A DNA stretch of 27,592 nucleotides from an uncultured Clostridia bacterium (GCA_948517135.1 CAORJJ010000020.1:1-27592); one strand, 5' to 3'. Counted from the first letter of the stretch, positions 15,290 to 23,860 are shown. Program-made: numbers and translations. The notes: generated from the sequence alone by a model not told the origin.

Positions 15290-16399
15290 TTATTTATTTT
15301 CTTCCTCATCCTCTGGAGTAGAATCTACTAACAATCTTTGTTTAAAAAATTCCTTATATCCCATTGCAATAATTATACATATAATTATTGCAAAAGATAA
15401 TGCTTTCCAAATTCCACTATCCATTAATATTATTGCAAACATTCCAAAAATTGCTGTAATTCCATATAAAATTAAAACTGCTTGCTTTTGTGTAAAACCT
15501 TTTTTTAATAGCTTATGATGAAGATGACCTGCATCTGGTTCTATAATTGCTTTTAATGATTTACCATAAATTATTCTTCTAACAATAGATGATAATGTAT
15601 CAAAAATTGGTAATGCAAGTACCATTAATGGTGCTACAATTACAATTGCAGTATATGTTTTTGCTATACCTAAAATAGATATAATTGATAAACAATATCC
15701 TAAAAAATTAGAACCTGTATCACCTATAAAAGTTTTTGCTGGATTAAAATTATATGGTAAAAATCCACATAATGCACCACCTAAAGCTGTTATTAATACT
15801 ATTGATATTATTGGTGAAGCATTTAATGAAAATATTATTAATAATGATAAACATGATATTATTGAAATTCCAGTTGAAAGACCATCTAGTCCATCTATTA
15901 AATTCATTGCATTGGTTATTCCTATAATCCATAAAATTGTAAGAATCATATAAAATCCATTTCCAACACCTTCTAAATTTAAAAATGGAATATCTAAATT
16001 CTCTATTTTTATTCCAAATCTAACAACAATAATTGCTGCTATCGTTTGTGCTGCAAGTTTGATTAAAGCAGGAACTCCTTTTATATCATCAATAAAACAT
16101 ACTATACCTATTACCCCTGCTCCAAGTGCAAATCCTACAAGTTTTATTAAATAGTTATCTTGTTTCAAATCAATTTTATCTTCTATTGACATTACAATCA
16201 ATAAATATATTATTGATACGAAAAAACCTGCAATTACAGCAAGTCCACCAAGTCTGGGCATTGTTATTTTATTAATACGTCTTGCATCTTGAGGTGTATC
16301 TACTGCTCCTACTTTTTTGGCTAATTTTATTGTATGTGGCGTTGCCATAAAAGCTGTCATGAAAGCTATTGTAAAAGCTATAACTATATCTCCCCACAT
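15290..16399 (-). CDS. Undecaprenyl-phosphate sugar-1-phosphate transferase, TagO/WecA type
   Basis: A 369-residue polytopic membrane enzyme of the MraY/WecA family that moves an N-acetylhexosamine-1-phosphate from UDP onto undecaprenyl phosphate, the first step of teichoic acid or other surface glycan synthesis. Eleven or so hydrophobic segments are visible. Diagnostic motifs: VDTPQDARRINKITMPRLGG in the first cytoplasmic loop, CFIDDIKG (the double-Asp motif), NAMNLIDGLDGL, KTFIGDTGSNFLG and the histidine motif PDAGHLHHKL. MraY itself is less likely because the sequence resembles TagO in the first loop and the gene is not in a dcw cluster. It follows the RpiB-family gene by 13 bases and probably shares its promoter. 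Confidence 0.92.
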   Translation of the reverse strand: MWGDIVIAFTIAFMTAFMATPHTIKLAKKVGAVDTPQDARRINKITMPRLGGLAVIAGFFVSIIYLLIVMSIEDKIDLKQDNYLIKLVGFALGAGVIGIVCFIDDIKGVPALIKLAAQTIAAIIVVRFGIKIENLDIPFLNLEGVGNGFYMILTILWIIGITNAMNLIDGLDGLSTGISIISCLSLLIIFSLNASPIISIVLITALGGALCGFLPYNFNPAKTFIGDTGSNFLGYCLSIISILGIAKTYTAIVIVAPLMVLALPIFDTLSSIVRRIIYGKSLKAIIEPDAGHLHHKLLKKGFTQKQAVLILYGITAIFGMFAIILMDSGIWKALSFAIIICIIIAMGYKEFFKQRLLVDSTPEDEEENK

Positions 16400-16412
16400 G
16401 GTAAAAACCTCT

Positions 16413-16859
16413 CTATTTCATATTATCTTTCTCTATTTCTTTAATCATTTGTAATCTTTCTGAATATCTTCCACCTTTAAATTCAGTAGCAATCCAAGCT
16501 CTAATACTTGCAATTGCAACAGATAAAGTTATATATTGTGCTGGCAATACTAATACATTTATATTATCATCAGCTTTTGATGCCCTAGAAACTTCTTCAT
16601 TAATTCCAAGAGCAGCTCTAATACCTTTAAATTTATTAGCAACTATTGTCATTCCAGCTCCAGATTTACAAATTAAAATTCCACTATCACATTCTTTAGA
16701 TTGAATAGATTTTGCTACTCTTTCTGCAAAAATTGGATAATCTGTTCTTTCTTTGCTATCTGTTCCACAATCTTTATATTCAATTCCTATTTCATCTAAA
16801 TATTTTTTTATTTCTTCTTTTAACTCATAACCACCATGGTCACTACCTAAAGATATCAT
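16413..16859 (-). CDS. rpiB: RpiB/LacAB-family sugar-phosphate isomerase
   Basis: A 148-residue protein of the ribose-5-phosphate isomerase B family (ribose-5-P to ribulose-5-P, or related aldose/ketose phosphates). The opening ISLGSDHGGYELKE keeps the Asp-His of the SDHAG motif, and LICKSGAGMTIVANKFKGIRAAL keeps the catalytic Cys, although CGTGIG is altered to CKSGAG. The later motif that normally reads HNDANVL reads DDNINVLVL, so its His is missing. That makes the substrate less certain than the family name suggests. AGGAGG-type site (TAAGGAGGAG) before the ATG. First gene of a two-gene operon with the TagO-like gene. Confidence 0.88.
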   Translation of the reverse strand: MISLGSDHGGYELKEEIKKYLDEIGIEYKDCGTDSKERTDYPIFAERVAKSIQSKECDSGILICKSGAGMTIVANKFKGIRAALGINEEVSRASKADDNINVLVLPAQYITLSVAIASIRAWIATEFKGGRYSERLQMIKEIEKDNMK

Positions 16860-16888
16860 AAACTCCTCCTTAGTAATTATTTTGCCTC

Positions 16889-16917
16889 AATATATCACAG
16901 AATTTTTAATAATACAA
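16889..16917 (-). promoter_or_regulatory. Promoter of the rpiB-like/TagO-like operon
   Basis: Minus-strand -35 TTGTAT (16912-16917), 17-base spacer, -10 TATATT (16889-16894) preceded by TGTGA, about 30 bases before the start codon. Confidence 0.6.
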
Positions 16918-16987
16918 TATTATTCTAAACTACAAATGTGAATTTTTTGTGAAATTATTATGTAATTAACTTTTTTTTACAAAAGTC

Positions 16988-17016
16988 TTGCTTTTTATAA
17001 TTATTCATGTTAAAAT
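16988..17016 (+). promoter_or_regulatory. Promoter of rpsT
   Basis: -35 TTGCTT (16988-16993), 17-base spacer, -10 TAAAAT (17011-17016), 48 bases before the rpsT start. Divergent from the rpiB-like promoter in the same 204-base gap. Confidence 0.6.
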
Positions 17017-17063
17017 ATTTGAAGTAAAATTTACTTTATGAACTAAGAGGAGGTGCAAAATAA

Positions 17064-17327
17064 ATGCCAAACATAAAATCAGCTATTAAAAGAGTTAGTG
17101 TAATTGAAACAAAAACAGCACAAAATAATATGGTAAGATCTGCTTATAAAACAGCTGTTAAAACATTTGAAGCTGCAGTAGCAGAAGGAAATAAATCAGA
17201 AGCAGAAAAAGCTTTCAATGAAGCAATAAAAAAAGTAGACCAAGCTTGCACAAAAGGTGTACTTAAAGCCAATACAGCTTCTAGAAAAAAATCAGCTTTA
17301 GCAAAAAAATTAAATACATTAAAATAA
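17064..17327 (+). CDS. rpsT: 30S ribosomal protein S20
   Basis: An 87-residue, strongly basic helical protein, the usual S20 length, which binds the 5' domain of 16S rRNA early in small-subunit assembly. It starts MPNIKSAIKRV and contains AQNNMVRSAYKTAVKTFEAA and the ending GVLKANTASRKKSALAKKLN, all close to the family consensus. AGAGGAGGTG lies 9 bases before the ATG. The gene is single, with its own promoter and a terminator that overlaps the stop codon. Confidence 0.98.
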   Translation: MPNIKSAIKRVSVIETKTAQNNMVRSAYKTAVKTFEAAVAEGNKSEAEKAFNEAIKKVDQACTKGVLKANTASRKKSALAKKLNTLK

Positions 17328-17353
17328 TCGTATAACCTACGATTATTTTTTTT
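17323..17353 (+). terminator. rpsT terminator
   Basis: A 10-bp stem AATAATCGTA (17323-17332) with TACGATTATT (17338-17347), 5-base loop, running into T8. The left arm includes the rpsT stop codon. Confidence 0.9.
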
Positions 17354-17433
17354 GCCAAAAATTTCATTTGTTTTCTAAATTTTAAGATGCTATTATTAAT
17401 TTATAATATTTATAAAGTTTGGAGAGATTACAT

Positions 17434-17673
17434 ATGAAAAATCTTATTGAGTCTATTAAAGATAAAAAAATTAAAAGATTAGTAAAAAAGCTATTACTAA
17501 TCTCTTTTATTATCGCTATTTTAGGAATAATTACAATTCTAGTTTATTATAAATACTTCATTTCTTTTAACATACTAAAATTAGGCGTATTCATAATTCA
17601 AGCTGGTATTGTATCTGCTCTATTTTCAGTTATGTGTGGAGTATTTTTTGATGACTACTTAAGATACAATTAA
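17434..17673 (+). CDS. Small two-helix membrane protein of unknown function
   Basis: A 79-residue protein with a basic N-terminus (KNLIESIKDKKIKRLVKK, about 2-19) and two hydrophobic segments (about 20-40 and 48-68). I recognise no family. I chose ATG at 17434 because GGAGAG lies 7 bases upstream; an upstream TTG at 17419 would place the ribosome site inside the gene. It is in the same orientation as rpsT but separated from it by a terminator, and faces the rubrerythrin gene across a shared terminator. The positive-inside pattern suggests both termini in the cytoplasm. Confidence 0.7.
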   Translation: MKNLIESIKDKKIKRLVKKLLLISFIIAILGIITILVYYKYFISFNILKLGVFIIQAGIVSALFSVMCGVFFDDYLRYN

Positions 17674-17711
17674 AAAACTTATCTCTTTATATATATCCTC
17701 CATATAGAAGA

Positions 17712-17744
17712 AAAAATCCTATTAATTAAATTAATAGGATTTTT
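17712..17744. terminator. Bidirectional terminator between the small membrane gene and rubrerythrin
   Basis: A near-perfect palindrome: AAAAATCCTATTAATT (17712-17727) pairs with AATTAATAGGATTTTT (17729-17744), A-rich on one side and T-rich on the other. It sits between two convergent genes. Confidence 0.9.
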
Positions 17745-17751
17745 CTTTATA

Positions 17752-18294
17752 TTAATAATTTTCTGCTTTAATTTCGAAAAATGCTTTTGGATGTTCGCAA
17801 ACTGGACATACTTCTGGTGCTTTTTGTCCAACACAAATGTGTCCACAATTTCTACATTTCCAAATTCTATCTCCATCTTTACTGAATACTAATTCACCTT
17901 CAACATTTTCTAATAATTTTTTATATCTTTCTTCATGCTCTTTTTCAATTTTTCCAACAGCTTCAAATAAATAAGCAATTCTATCAAAACCTTCTTCTTT
18001 AGCTTCTTTAGCCATTCTATCATACATATCTGTCCATTCGAAGTTTTCTCCAGCAGCTGCTGCTTTTAAGTTTTCTGTTGTTGTTGGAACATCTCCACCA
18101 TTTAATAATTTAAACCACATTTTAGCATGTTCTTTTTCATTATCAGCTGTTTCTTGGAAAATAGCTGCAATTTGCTCATATCCTTCCTTTTTAGCTTTAC
18201 TTGCAAAATAAGTATATTTATTTCTTGCTTGAGACTCTCCTGCAAAAGCTTCCATTAAGTTCTTTTCTGTTTTTGTACCTTTTAATTCTGGCAT
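17752..18294 (-). CDS. rbr: Rubrerythrin
   Basis: A 180-residue non-haem iron protein that reduces hydrogen peroxide in anaerobes. The N-terminal four-helix diiron domain shows the ligand pattern: AFAGESQARNKYTYFA (first Glu), ETADNEKEHAKMW (ExxH), then YLFEAVGKIEKEHEERY (second ExxxEKEH). The C-terminal rubredoxin-like domain has WKCRNCGH and CPVCEHPKAFFE, the CxxC pairs for one FeCys4 site. Length and domain order are classical. It follows the PerR-like gene by 16 bases with GGAGG before its ATG, so the two form one operon. Confidence 0.97.
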   Translation of the reverse strand: MPELKGTKTEKNLMEAFAGESQARNKYTYFASKAKKEGYEQIAAIFQETADNEKEHAKMWFKLLNGGDVPTTTENLKAAAAGENFEWTDMYDRMAKEAKEEGFDRIAYLFEAVGKIEKEHEERYKKLLENVEGELVFSKDGDRIWKCRNCGHICVGQKAPEVCPVCEHPKAFFEIKAENY

Positions 18295-18310
18295 TTTTCA
18301 TTCCTCCTAA

Positions 18311-18694
18311 TTATTTATTTCTACAAGAATCACATAAACCTTCTAATGCAATTCCTTTATTAGAGATTTCTACTCCAGTTTGCTTGATAACTAATTCTCT
18401 TATTTTTTCATATTCAAATTTATATTCAAAATCAAATACTTTCCCACATTTAGTACATATTGCATGATTATGTGGCTTTGTAATGTAATCATATCTATCA
18501 GGACCAACTAGCATAGAAATTTTATCTATAATATGATTTTCCACTAATAATCCTAAATTTCTATATACTGTACTTCTACTTACTGCTGGATCTTTTGCTT
18601 TAACAATCATATAAATTTCTTCTGCTGTTTTATGATCATGAGATTCCTGAATTACTTTAATTATCTCTTCTCTTTGTCTTGAATAATTTTTCAT
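18311..18694 (-). CDS. perR: Fur-family regulator, PerR type
   Basis: A 127-residue metalloregulator. The N-terminal winged helix-turn-helix contains HKTAEEIYMIVKAKDPAVSRSTVYRNLGLL (DNA-recognition helix around SRSTVYRNL). The metal/dimer domain has PHNHAICTKCGKVFDF and ends with LEGLCDSCRNK, giving the two CxxC pairs of the structural zinc site. The order with rubrerythrin directly downstream is typical of PerR, the peroxide sensor, rather than Fur or Zur. An inverted repeat between its promoter and start (18710-18730) suggests autoregulation. Confidence 0.9.
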   Translation of the reverse strand: MKNYSRQREEIIKVIQESHDHKTAEEIYMIVKAKDPAVSRSTVYRNLGLLVENHIIDKISMLVGPDRYDYITKPHNHAICTKCGKVFDFEYKFEYEKIRELVIKQTGVEISNKGIALEGLCDSCRNK

Positions 18695-18709
18695 AAAAAT
18701 CTCCCTTAA

Positions 18710-18730
18710 AATTAGGACTCATTCCTAATT
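18710..18730. promoter_or_regulatory. Inverted-repeat operator before the perR-rbr operon
   Basis: AATTAGGA-CTCAT-TCCTAATT, a perfect 8-base inverted repeat around 5 bases, lies just downstream of the promoter -10 box and 16 bases before the perR start. Position and Fur-like AT-rich symmetry suggest it is bound by the PerR-type protein encoded next to it. Confidence 0.65.
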
Positions 18731-18740
18731 TAATATTAAA

Positions 18741-18768
18741 ATTATATCATAAAATATTTTTTAGTCAA
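18741..18768 (-). promoter_or_regulatory. Promoter of perR-rbr
   Basis: Minus-strand -35 TTGACT (18763-18768), 16-base spacer, perfect -10 TATAAT (18741-18746). The operator at 18710-18730 covers the expected start of the transcript. Confidence 0.75.
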
Positions 18769-18782
18769 GTCTTTTGATAATA

Positions 18783-18813
18783 AAAAAGCTCTGAAACTAT
18801 TATAGTCTCAGAG
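18783..18813 (-). terminator. Terminator after the broken peptidase gene
   Basis: Arms 18789-18798 (CTCTGAAACT) and 18804-18813 (AGTCTCAGAG) pair with one mismatch, 5-base loop, followed on the minus strand by a CTTTTTT tract. It lies 12 bases beyond the stop at 18825. Confidence 0.85.
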
Positions 18814-18824
18814 TTAATAATTAA

Positions 18825-19500
18825 TTATTTTGTTGGTAATACTGTTGTACTACTTGCTCCTTTTCCTACTACTTGATTCATTAATGTAGTCCATGTATTT
18901 CTTCCAATTATTCCATCTGCTGTTAATCCGTTTTTATTTTGGAAAGATATTACTGAGCTATTAGTTCTTATTCCAAAGACACCATCTAATCCACCAGTAT
19001 CATATCCAAGAGTACTAAGTGCATCTTGTGCAATACAAACATATACCCCTCTACTTCCCTGTCTTACATTTGGATATCCAGATGCTACCTGACGTTCATC
19101 AAAATGAACCCATCTAGGTGTTAAGTTAGCTGGTTCCACATAATTCCATATACCAGAATTAATTGCTAAATTCCTCATTGCATTTCTTCCAGCTTCATCT
19201 AAATTTTGACCTACATCAAATGCTAAACCAGCATAATGTTGTGAAAGTTGTCCGATGTCCTCCTTCCCAAGGTCTTTTAAATGAATAACCTACATATATT
19301 GGTTTACCATAAATATATCTAAAACTATTCCAAGCTTCCATACATCTTCTATCAGTCCATAAAAGCCCAGAATTACTTTTTCCTCTAAATTCTGCCACAG
19401 TTAAAGTTCTATTTGAATTATATGGCATACTTTGAGATTCTCCACGATAATATGTTTCCATACGATTTGTATTATTATTATATACAAGAATTTTTGCCAT
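18825..19500 (-). pseudogene. Frameshifted M15-like cell-wall peptidase with peptidoglycan-binding domain
   Basis: Two frames belong to one gene of about 224 residues. The first (from 19500) reads TVAEFRGKSNSGLLWTDRRC up to GYSFKRPWEGGH, then runs out of register. The second continues with GQLSQHYAGLAFDVGQNLDE, a zinc-peptidase HxxxxxxD signature, then PRWVHFDERQ with the later zinc His, and ends with a PG_binding_1 domain (GSRGVYVCIAQDALSTLGYD, DGVFGIRTNSSVISFQ, DGIIGRNTWTTL). Removing one base at about 19254 restores the frame exactly. There is no signal peptide. It could be a sequencing or assembly error or a true mutation. Family M15-like D,D-/L,D-peptidase is my best reading; the spore or lysis role is unknown. 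AAAGGAG precedes the ATG. Confidence 0.82.
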
Positions 19501-19562
19501 AAAAAAACTCCTTTCATATTTACTCTCTATATATTATGAAAACATTATCTTATTTGTGTAAA

Positions 19563-19613
19563 ATAATAAAATAGTGTGCCAATATTACTTCACAAAATTA
19601 TGCACACTATTTT
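19563..19613 (-). terminator. Terminator after the XXXLXXG-repeat protein gene
   Basis: A 12-bp stem AAAATAGTGTGC (19568-19579) with GCACACTATTTT (19602-19613), 22-base loop, followed on the minus strand by an AT-rich TTATTATTTT tract. The long loop makes it somewhat atypical. Confidence 0.65.
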
Positions 19614-19623
19614 AATATACAAT

Positions 19624-21741
19624 TTATTTCTTTTCTTCTACATCTTCGTTATTTGTTATAATTTCTTCTTTTGTTTCTTCTTTACTACTAATTTTTATGC
19701 TATCTAAAATACTTATAAATTTAATATCATCTCTACTAATTTCACTACCAAATTTATTATAATTATTAGATAATATCTCCATTTTTTCAATTCTATTAGA
19801 TGCATTTTTTACATCGCCATTTACCATATTGTAAATTTTCATAATGCCGTCATTATTAAATTGCTTTATTCCATCTACAAGATTATTGCTTCCATCTGTT
19901 AACTGACTTGTTCCTGATACTAAAGTATTAGTGCCTTCTTTTAATGTATTTGAACCATCATAAAGTTTTACAACACCTTCATTTAATGTAATTGTTCCAT
20001 TTGCTAAATCTGTTGCTCCTTTTGAAATTGTATTTGCTGCATCTACTAATTGATTATTTGCTGATGTTAATTGATTTGCAGAGCTATCTAAAGTATTTAA
20101 TCCAGCTTTTACTGCTGATGAACCTGAGCTTAAGCTTTGAGTTCCATTTTTTAATTGTACAGTTCCTTGATATACGTTAATTGCTCCTTGTGCCAATTCT
20201 CCTGATTTTACAGCCAATGTATCTGCTCCAGCCTTTAACTCTGATACTCCTGAATATAATGAATTTGTACTGGCTTGTAAGTTACTTACACCTGATTTTA
20301 AATTTTCTAATCCATTCTTTAAATTTCCTATACTTTCATTTCCAGATTGACTTAAAGTTGATATAATTGAATTTAATGCTACATTATTTCCTTGTAAAAT
20401 TGCTATACTAGAATTATTAATATTAATTTGATTAGCTAAAACTGATTTTACTCCTTCATCTCCAATTGTATCAATTGTTGCTTGTAAGCTTGCATTTGTT
20501 CCATTTAATTCATCAATTTTAGCTTGATTTGTATTAATTAATCCTTGAATTTCTGCAATCTTTCCTGAGTTATCTGTACCTGAAATACCACTTACTCCAG
20601 CTATTACATTATCAATTCCTGCACTTAATTGATTTTCGCCTGCTTGCATATTTGCAATTCCATTTTGTACATCTCCCAATTTCGCACTAATAGTATTTAA
20701 GTTTTGTGATACAGCATTTGCTCCATCACTTACACTTTGTGCCCCACTTGATAATTTTGAACTATTCTCATTTAATGAATTTATTCCATTATTTATTTGA
20801 TCATAATTTGCATTTATTGTATTTACACCAGTTGATACCTGATTCATTGCAGAATTAAATTCTTTGGATTTATTAACATATTCTGTTGTTCCATTTTTTA
20901 ATGCATTTGCACCTTTACTTAATTCATTTGCTCCACCTTTCAATGTATTTACTCCATTGTTTAATTCGTTTGTTCCATTATTTAAACTATTTGCGCCATC
21001 ACTTAATGTTATAATTCCATCTTGTAATTTTATACTTCCTTCTTCAATTTGAAAACTTGCATCTTTTAACTTTTCTATTTGATCATAAATTTCATCTAAT
21101 TTATCTGAAATTTTATCAAAACTGCCTTCTTCTAAAACTTTAGGTGTACAAAAACTCATTATATTCCCAATTTCAAAATTTGTACTTTCCATAGTAATTT
21201 CAATTTTGCTTGGTATTTCTATATCATCTTCTGAAATATTTAAGTTTTCTTGCATTCCAGGAAGTGCTATACCAACTACTATTGTTTTACTTCCATCATT
21301 TATAACTTTTCCATTTGATATTTCTATATTCTTATTATTATCATTATTAATAATTGCTCCTGATACTACTAAAAATGGTGTATACATATTTTCTTTTTTA
21401 TCATCTATTATCACTTCATTTAAAGATTTATTTTCATATTCTAAAATAATTTTTACTTTACCACTTTTTCCAACTAACTCTTCAGCAGATATTTTATTTC
21501 CGTCTAATTCATAACTTACTTTTGTTTCAATTGGTAATTCATTGTTTGATTCTTCTTGATGAATATCTGTTTCTTCATTATTCTCAACTATTTCACTAAT
21601 TATTGTTTTATATTTTTTTCCTGATGAATCTAATTTAGAATAAACACTTTCTTCATTTGTAAAAGCAAAAACTGGCATTGTATACATTAACAATGAACAC
21701 ATTATTACACTTGAAATATATTTTCTTATAATCTTATCCAT
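19624..21741 (-). CDS. Secreted XXXLXXG heptad-repeat protein paired with the MMPL exporter
   Basis: A 705-residue exported protein. Residues 1-26 form a signal peptide (basic start, hydrophobic core, VFA-F). Residues of about 30-210 form a folded beta-type region. From about 220 onward the protein is dominated by heptads of the XXXLXXG type (for example NSLNNGTNELNNGVNTLKGG), the repeat named X-X-X-Leu-X-X-Gly and known from YhgE/Pip-like proteins, interrupted by coiled-coil stretches. The tail is acidic and there is no C-terminal membrane anchor. It starts 9 bases after the MMPL stop, with AGGAGG before the ATG. It probably acts outside the membrane with that transporter; a periplasmic-adaptor-like role is inference. 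Confidence 0.85.
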   Translation of the reverse strand: MDKIIRKYISSVIMCSLLMYTMPVFAFTNEESVYSKLDSSGKKYKTIISEIVENNEETDIHQEESNNELPIETKVSYELDGNKISAEELVGKSGKVKIILEYENKSLNEVIIDDKKENMYTPFLVVSGAIINNDNNKNIEISNGKVINDGSKTIVVGIALPGMQENLNISEDDIEIPSKIEITMESTNFEIGNIMSFCTPKVLEEGSFDKISDKLDEIYDQIEKLKDASFQIEEGSIKLQDGIITLSDGANSLNNGTNELNNGVNTLKGGANELSKGANALKNGTTEYVNKSKEFNSAMNQVSTGVNTINANYDQINNGINSLNENSSKLSSGAQSVSDGANAVSQNLNTISAKLGDVQNGIANMQAGENQLSAGIDNVIAGVSGISGTDNSGKIAEIQGLINTNQAKIDELNGTNASLQATIDTIGDEGVKSVLANQININNSSIAILQGNNVALNSIISTLSQSGNESIGNLKNGLENLKSGVSNLQASTNSLYSGVSELKAGADTLAVKSGELAQGAINVYQGTVQLKNGTQSLSSGSSAVKAGLNTLDSSANQLTSANNQLVDAANTISKGATDLANGTITLNEGVVKLYDGSNTLKEGTNTLVSGTSQLTDGSNNLVDGIKQFNNDGIMKIYNMVNGDVKNASNRIEKMEILSNNYNKFGSEISRDDIKFISILDSIKISSKEETKEEIITNNEDVEEKK

Positions 21742-21750
21742 ATTTACCTC

Positions 21751-23817
21751 CTAAAATTTAACCTCTTTCATTCCTATAGTTGTCTTGCAAATTAATTTAT
21801 CAAATAATAGTAAAAATGCTGGTAATAGCAAAATTACTGAGATCATACTTATTATTGCGCCTCTTGACATTAATGTACATAAAGAACCTATCATTTCTAT
21901 TTTTGAATATGCTCCAACTCCAAAAGTTGCACCAAAGAAACATAATCCACTACTTGCAATAGAAGATATTGAAGTTCCTAAGCTTAAATCAATTGATTCT
22001 GTTTTATTCATTCCATCTTTCCTGTTTGCTATATATTTAGTTGTTATTAATATTGCATAATCTATTGTCGCTCCAAGTTGAATTGTACCTATTACAATTG
22101 ATGCTATAAAAGGTATTATTGTTTTTGTATAATATGGAATTCCCATATTTATAAATATAGCAAATTCAATTACACATATTAATATAACAGGTAAAGAAAT
22201 TGATTTTAGTACAATAATCATTATTATAAATATAATCGCTATTGAAACTGTATTAACACTTTTAAAATCATGATCACTTATTTCAACTAAATCTTTCATT
22301 AGTGGACCTTCCCCAGCAAGAATTGCATTTTCATCATATTGTTTTATAATTTCATTTACTTTATCAACCTGATTATTTAATTCATCTGTTGCCATTTCAT
22401 AACTTGAATTTATTATAATTAATTGGTATCTAGCATTTTGTACTTTATCTAGTATTTCACTTGGTATCATTTCTCTTGGTATTCCAAGTTGTGTAACTTT
22501 AGATAAACTTAAACACCATTCAATTCCATCTAGCTTCTCAATTTTTTCAAGCATTTCATTAACTTGACTATCTGGAATATTTTTATCTAATAATAATATT
22601 TCTGTTGAAACCATATTAAATTTATCTTTTAATTCTTGATTTGCAGATATACTTTTAAGTGTATCTGGTAAACTTTTATCTAGATTATAATATACATCCG
22701 TATTTTTATATCCCAAATATGCTATTGGTAAAATTATAATAAATGCTATAATTGTAAGTTTATAATGTTTTATAGAAAAGTTTTTAATTGTATTAAACTT
22801 AGGCATAATTTCTTTATGTTTTGTTTTTTCAATTAATGAATTACAATCTAATATCATTGCAGGTAATATTGTTATTACACAAATAACTCCAAATAACACT
22901 CCCTTAGCCATAACAATTCCTATATCTTTTCCAAGTGTAAGATCCATACTACATAAAGCTAAAAATCCTGCAATTGTAGTAAGCGAACTTCCAACAACTG
23001 AAACTAAAGTTTTAGAAATTGCTTTAGCCATTGCATCATCATTATTATTGTTTTCTTTCTCTTGCATGTAGCTATGATATAAGAAGATTGCAAAATCCAT
23101 TGTTACTCCAAGTTGTAATACTGAACTAATTGCCTTGGTTATATATGATATCTCACCTAAAAAAATATTAGTTCCCATATTATAGAGAATTGCAATTCCT
23201 ATATTAAGTAGTAATAAAATTGGCGCTATATATGAATCTAATGCAATTTGCAATATTACTAAACATAATATAACTGCTATTAAAACATAAATTACTATTT
23301 CTGAATTTGATAAATCTCTTGTATCTAATACAACTGCACTCATTCCACCTATTTTACATCTAGTATCTGTTATCTCTCGTAAATTTTCTATTGTTTCTAA
23401 TGTTTTATCATCTGAAATTCCTTCTTTAAAAGTTGCAAGCATTATAGTAGAACCTTCTTTATAGAATTTATCTTGAATTTCATCTGGTAACATTTCTACT
23501 GGTACACTAGCACCTAAAACATCTGATGTGCTTACTACCATTTCAACATTATCTATTTTTTTTATTTCATCTTCTAATTTTAAAATTTCTTTTGTAGGCA
23601 TATTATCTAAAACTATAGTTGAAAAAGCTCCCATATTAAACTCATCTGATAATATATTTTCGCCTTTGATTGTTTCTATATTATCTGGCAAATATACTAA
23701 AATATCGTAATTAATTCTAGTGGCTTTTATTCCAATAATAGTTGGTATAAGTAATATTAAAGATAATACTAAAATTATTTTTCTATGTTTGCATATAAAT
23801 TCACCGAACTTATTCAT
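21751..23817 (-). CDS. MMPL-type RND family exporter
   Basis: A 688-residue RND-superfamily membrane protein of MMPL type. It has the doubled layout: one N-terminal helix (about 15-35), an extracytoplasmic domain, five or six helices (about 170-340), then a second single helix, domain and helix set. Repeated motifs VLQLGVTMDFAIFLYHSY and TIQLGATIDYAILITTKY mark the two proton-relay regions. Such pumps export lipids, glycolipids or hydrophobic compounds. I chose ATG at 23817 with AGGAGG 9 bases upstream; a GTG 12 codons earlier lies inside an operator. First gene of an operon with the XXXLXXG-repeat protein, controlled by the divergent TetR-type regulator. Confidence 0.93.
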   Translation of the reverse strand: MNKFGEFICKHRKIILVLSLILLIPTIIGIKATRINYDILVYLPDNIETIKGENILSDEFNMGAFSTIVLDNMPTKEILKLEDEIKKIDNVEMVVSTSDVLGASVPVEMLPDEIQDKFYKEGSTIMLATFKEGISDDKTLETIENLREITDTRCKIGGMSAVVLDTRDLSNSEIVIYVLIAVILCLVILQIALDSYIAPILLLLNIGIAILYNMGTNIFLGEISYITKAISSVLQLGVTMDFAIFLYHSYMQEKENNNNDDAMAKAISKTLVSVVGSSLTTIAGFLALCSMDLTLGKDIGIVMAKGVLFGVICVITILPAMILDCNSLIEKTKHKEIMPKFNTIKNFSIKHYKLTIIAFIIILPIAYLGYKNTDVYYNLDKSLPDTLKSISANQELKDKFNMVSTEILLLDKNIPDSQVNEMLEKIEKLDGIEWCLSLSKVTQLGIPREMIPSEILDKVQNARYQLIIINSSYEMATDELNNQVDKVNEIIKQYDENAILAGEGPLMKDLVEISDHDFKSVNTVSIAIIFIIMIIVLKSISLPVILICVIEFAIFINMGIPYYTKTIIPFIASIVIGTIQLGATIDYAILITTKYIANRKDGMNKTESIDLSLGTSISSIASSGLCFFGATFGVGAYSKIEMIGSLCTLMSRGAIISMISVILLLPAFLLLFDKLICKTTIGMKEVKF

Positions 23818-23839
23818 ACAAAAACCTCCTTGTACATTA

Positions 23840-23852
23840 TGACCGTTAGTCA
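23840..23852. promoter_or_regulatory. TetR operator 1
   Basis: TGACCGTTAGTCA, a match to TGACYRTTAGTCA shared by three sites here. It lies between the transporter promoter and its ribosome site. Confidence 0.8.
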
Positions 23853-23860
23853 CTTTTGTT

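Noticed and set aside
19245..19275. Programmed ribosomal frameshift in the peptidase gene
   Set aside because: No slippery heptamer or downstream structure is visible; a single-base insertion explains the break exactly.
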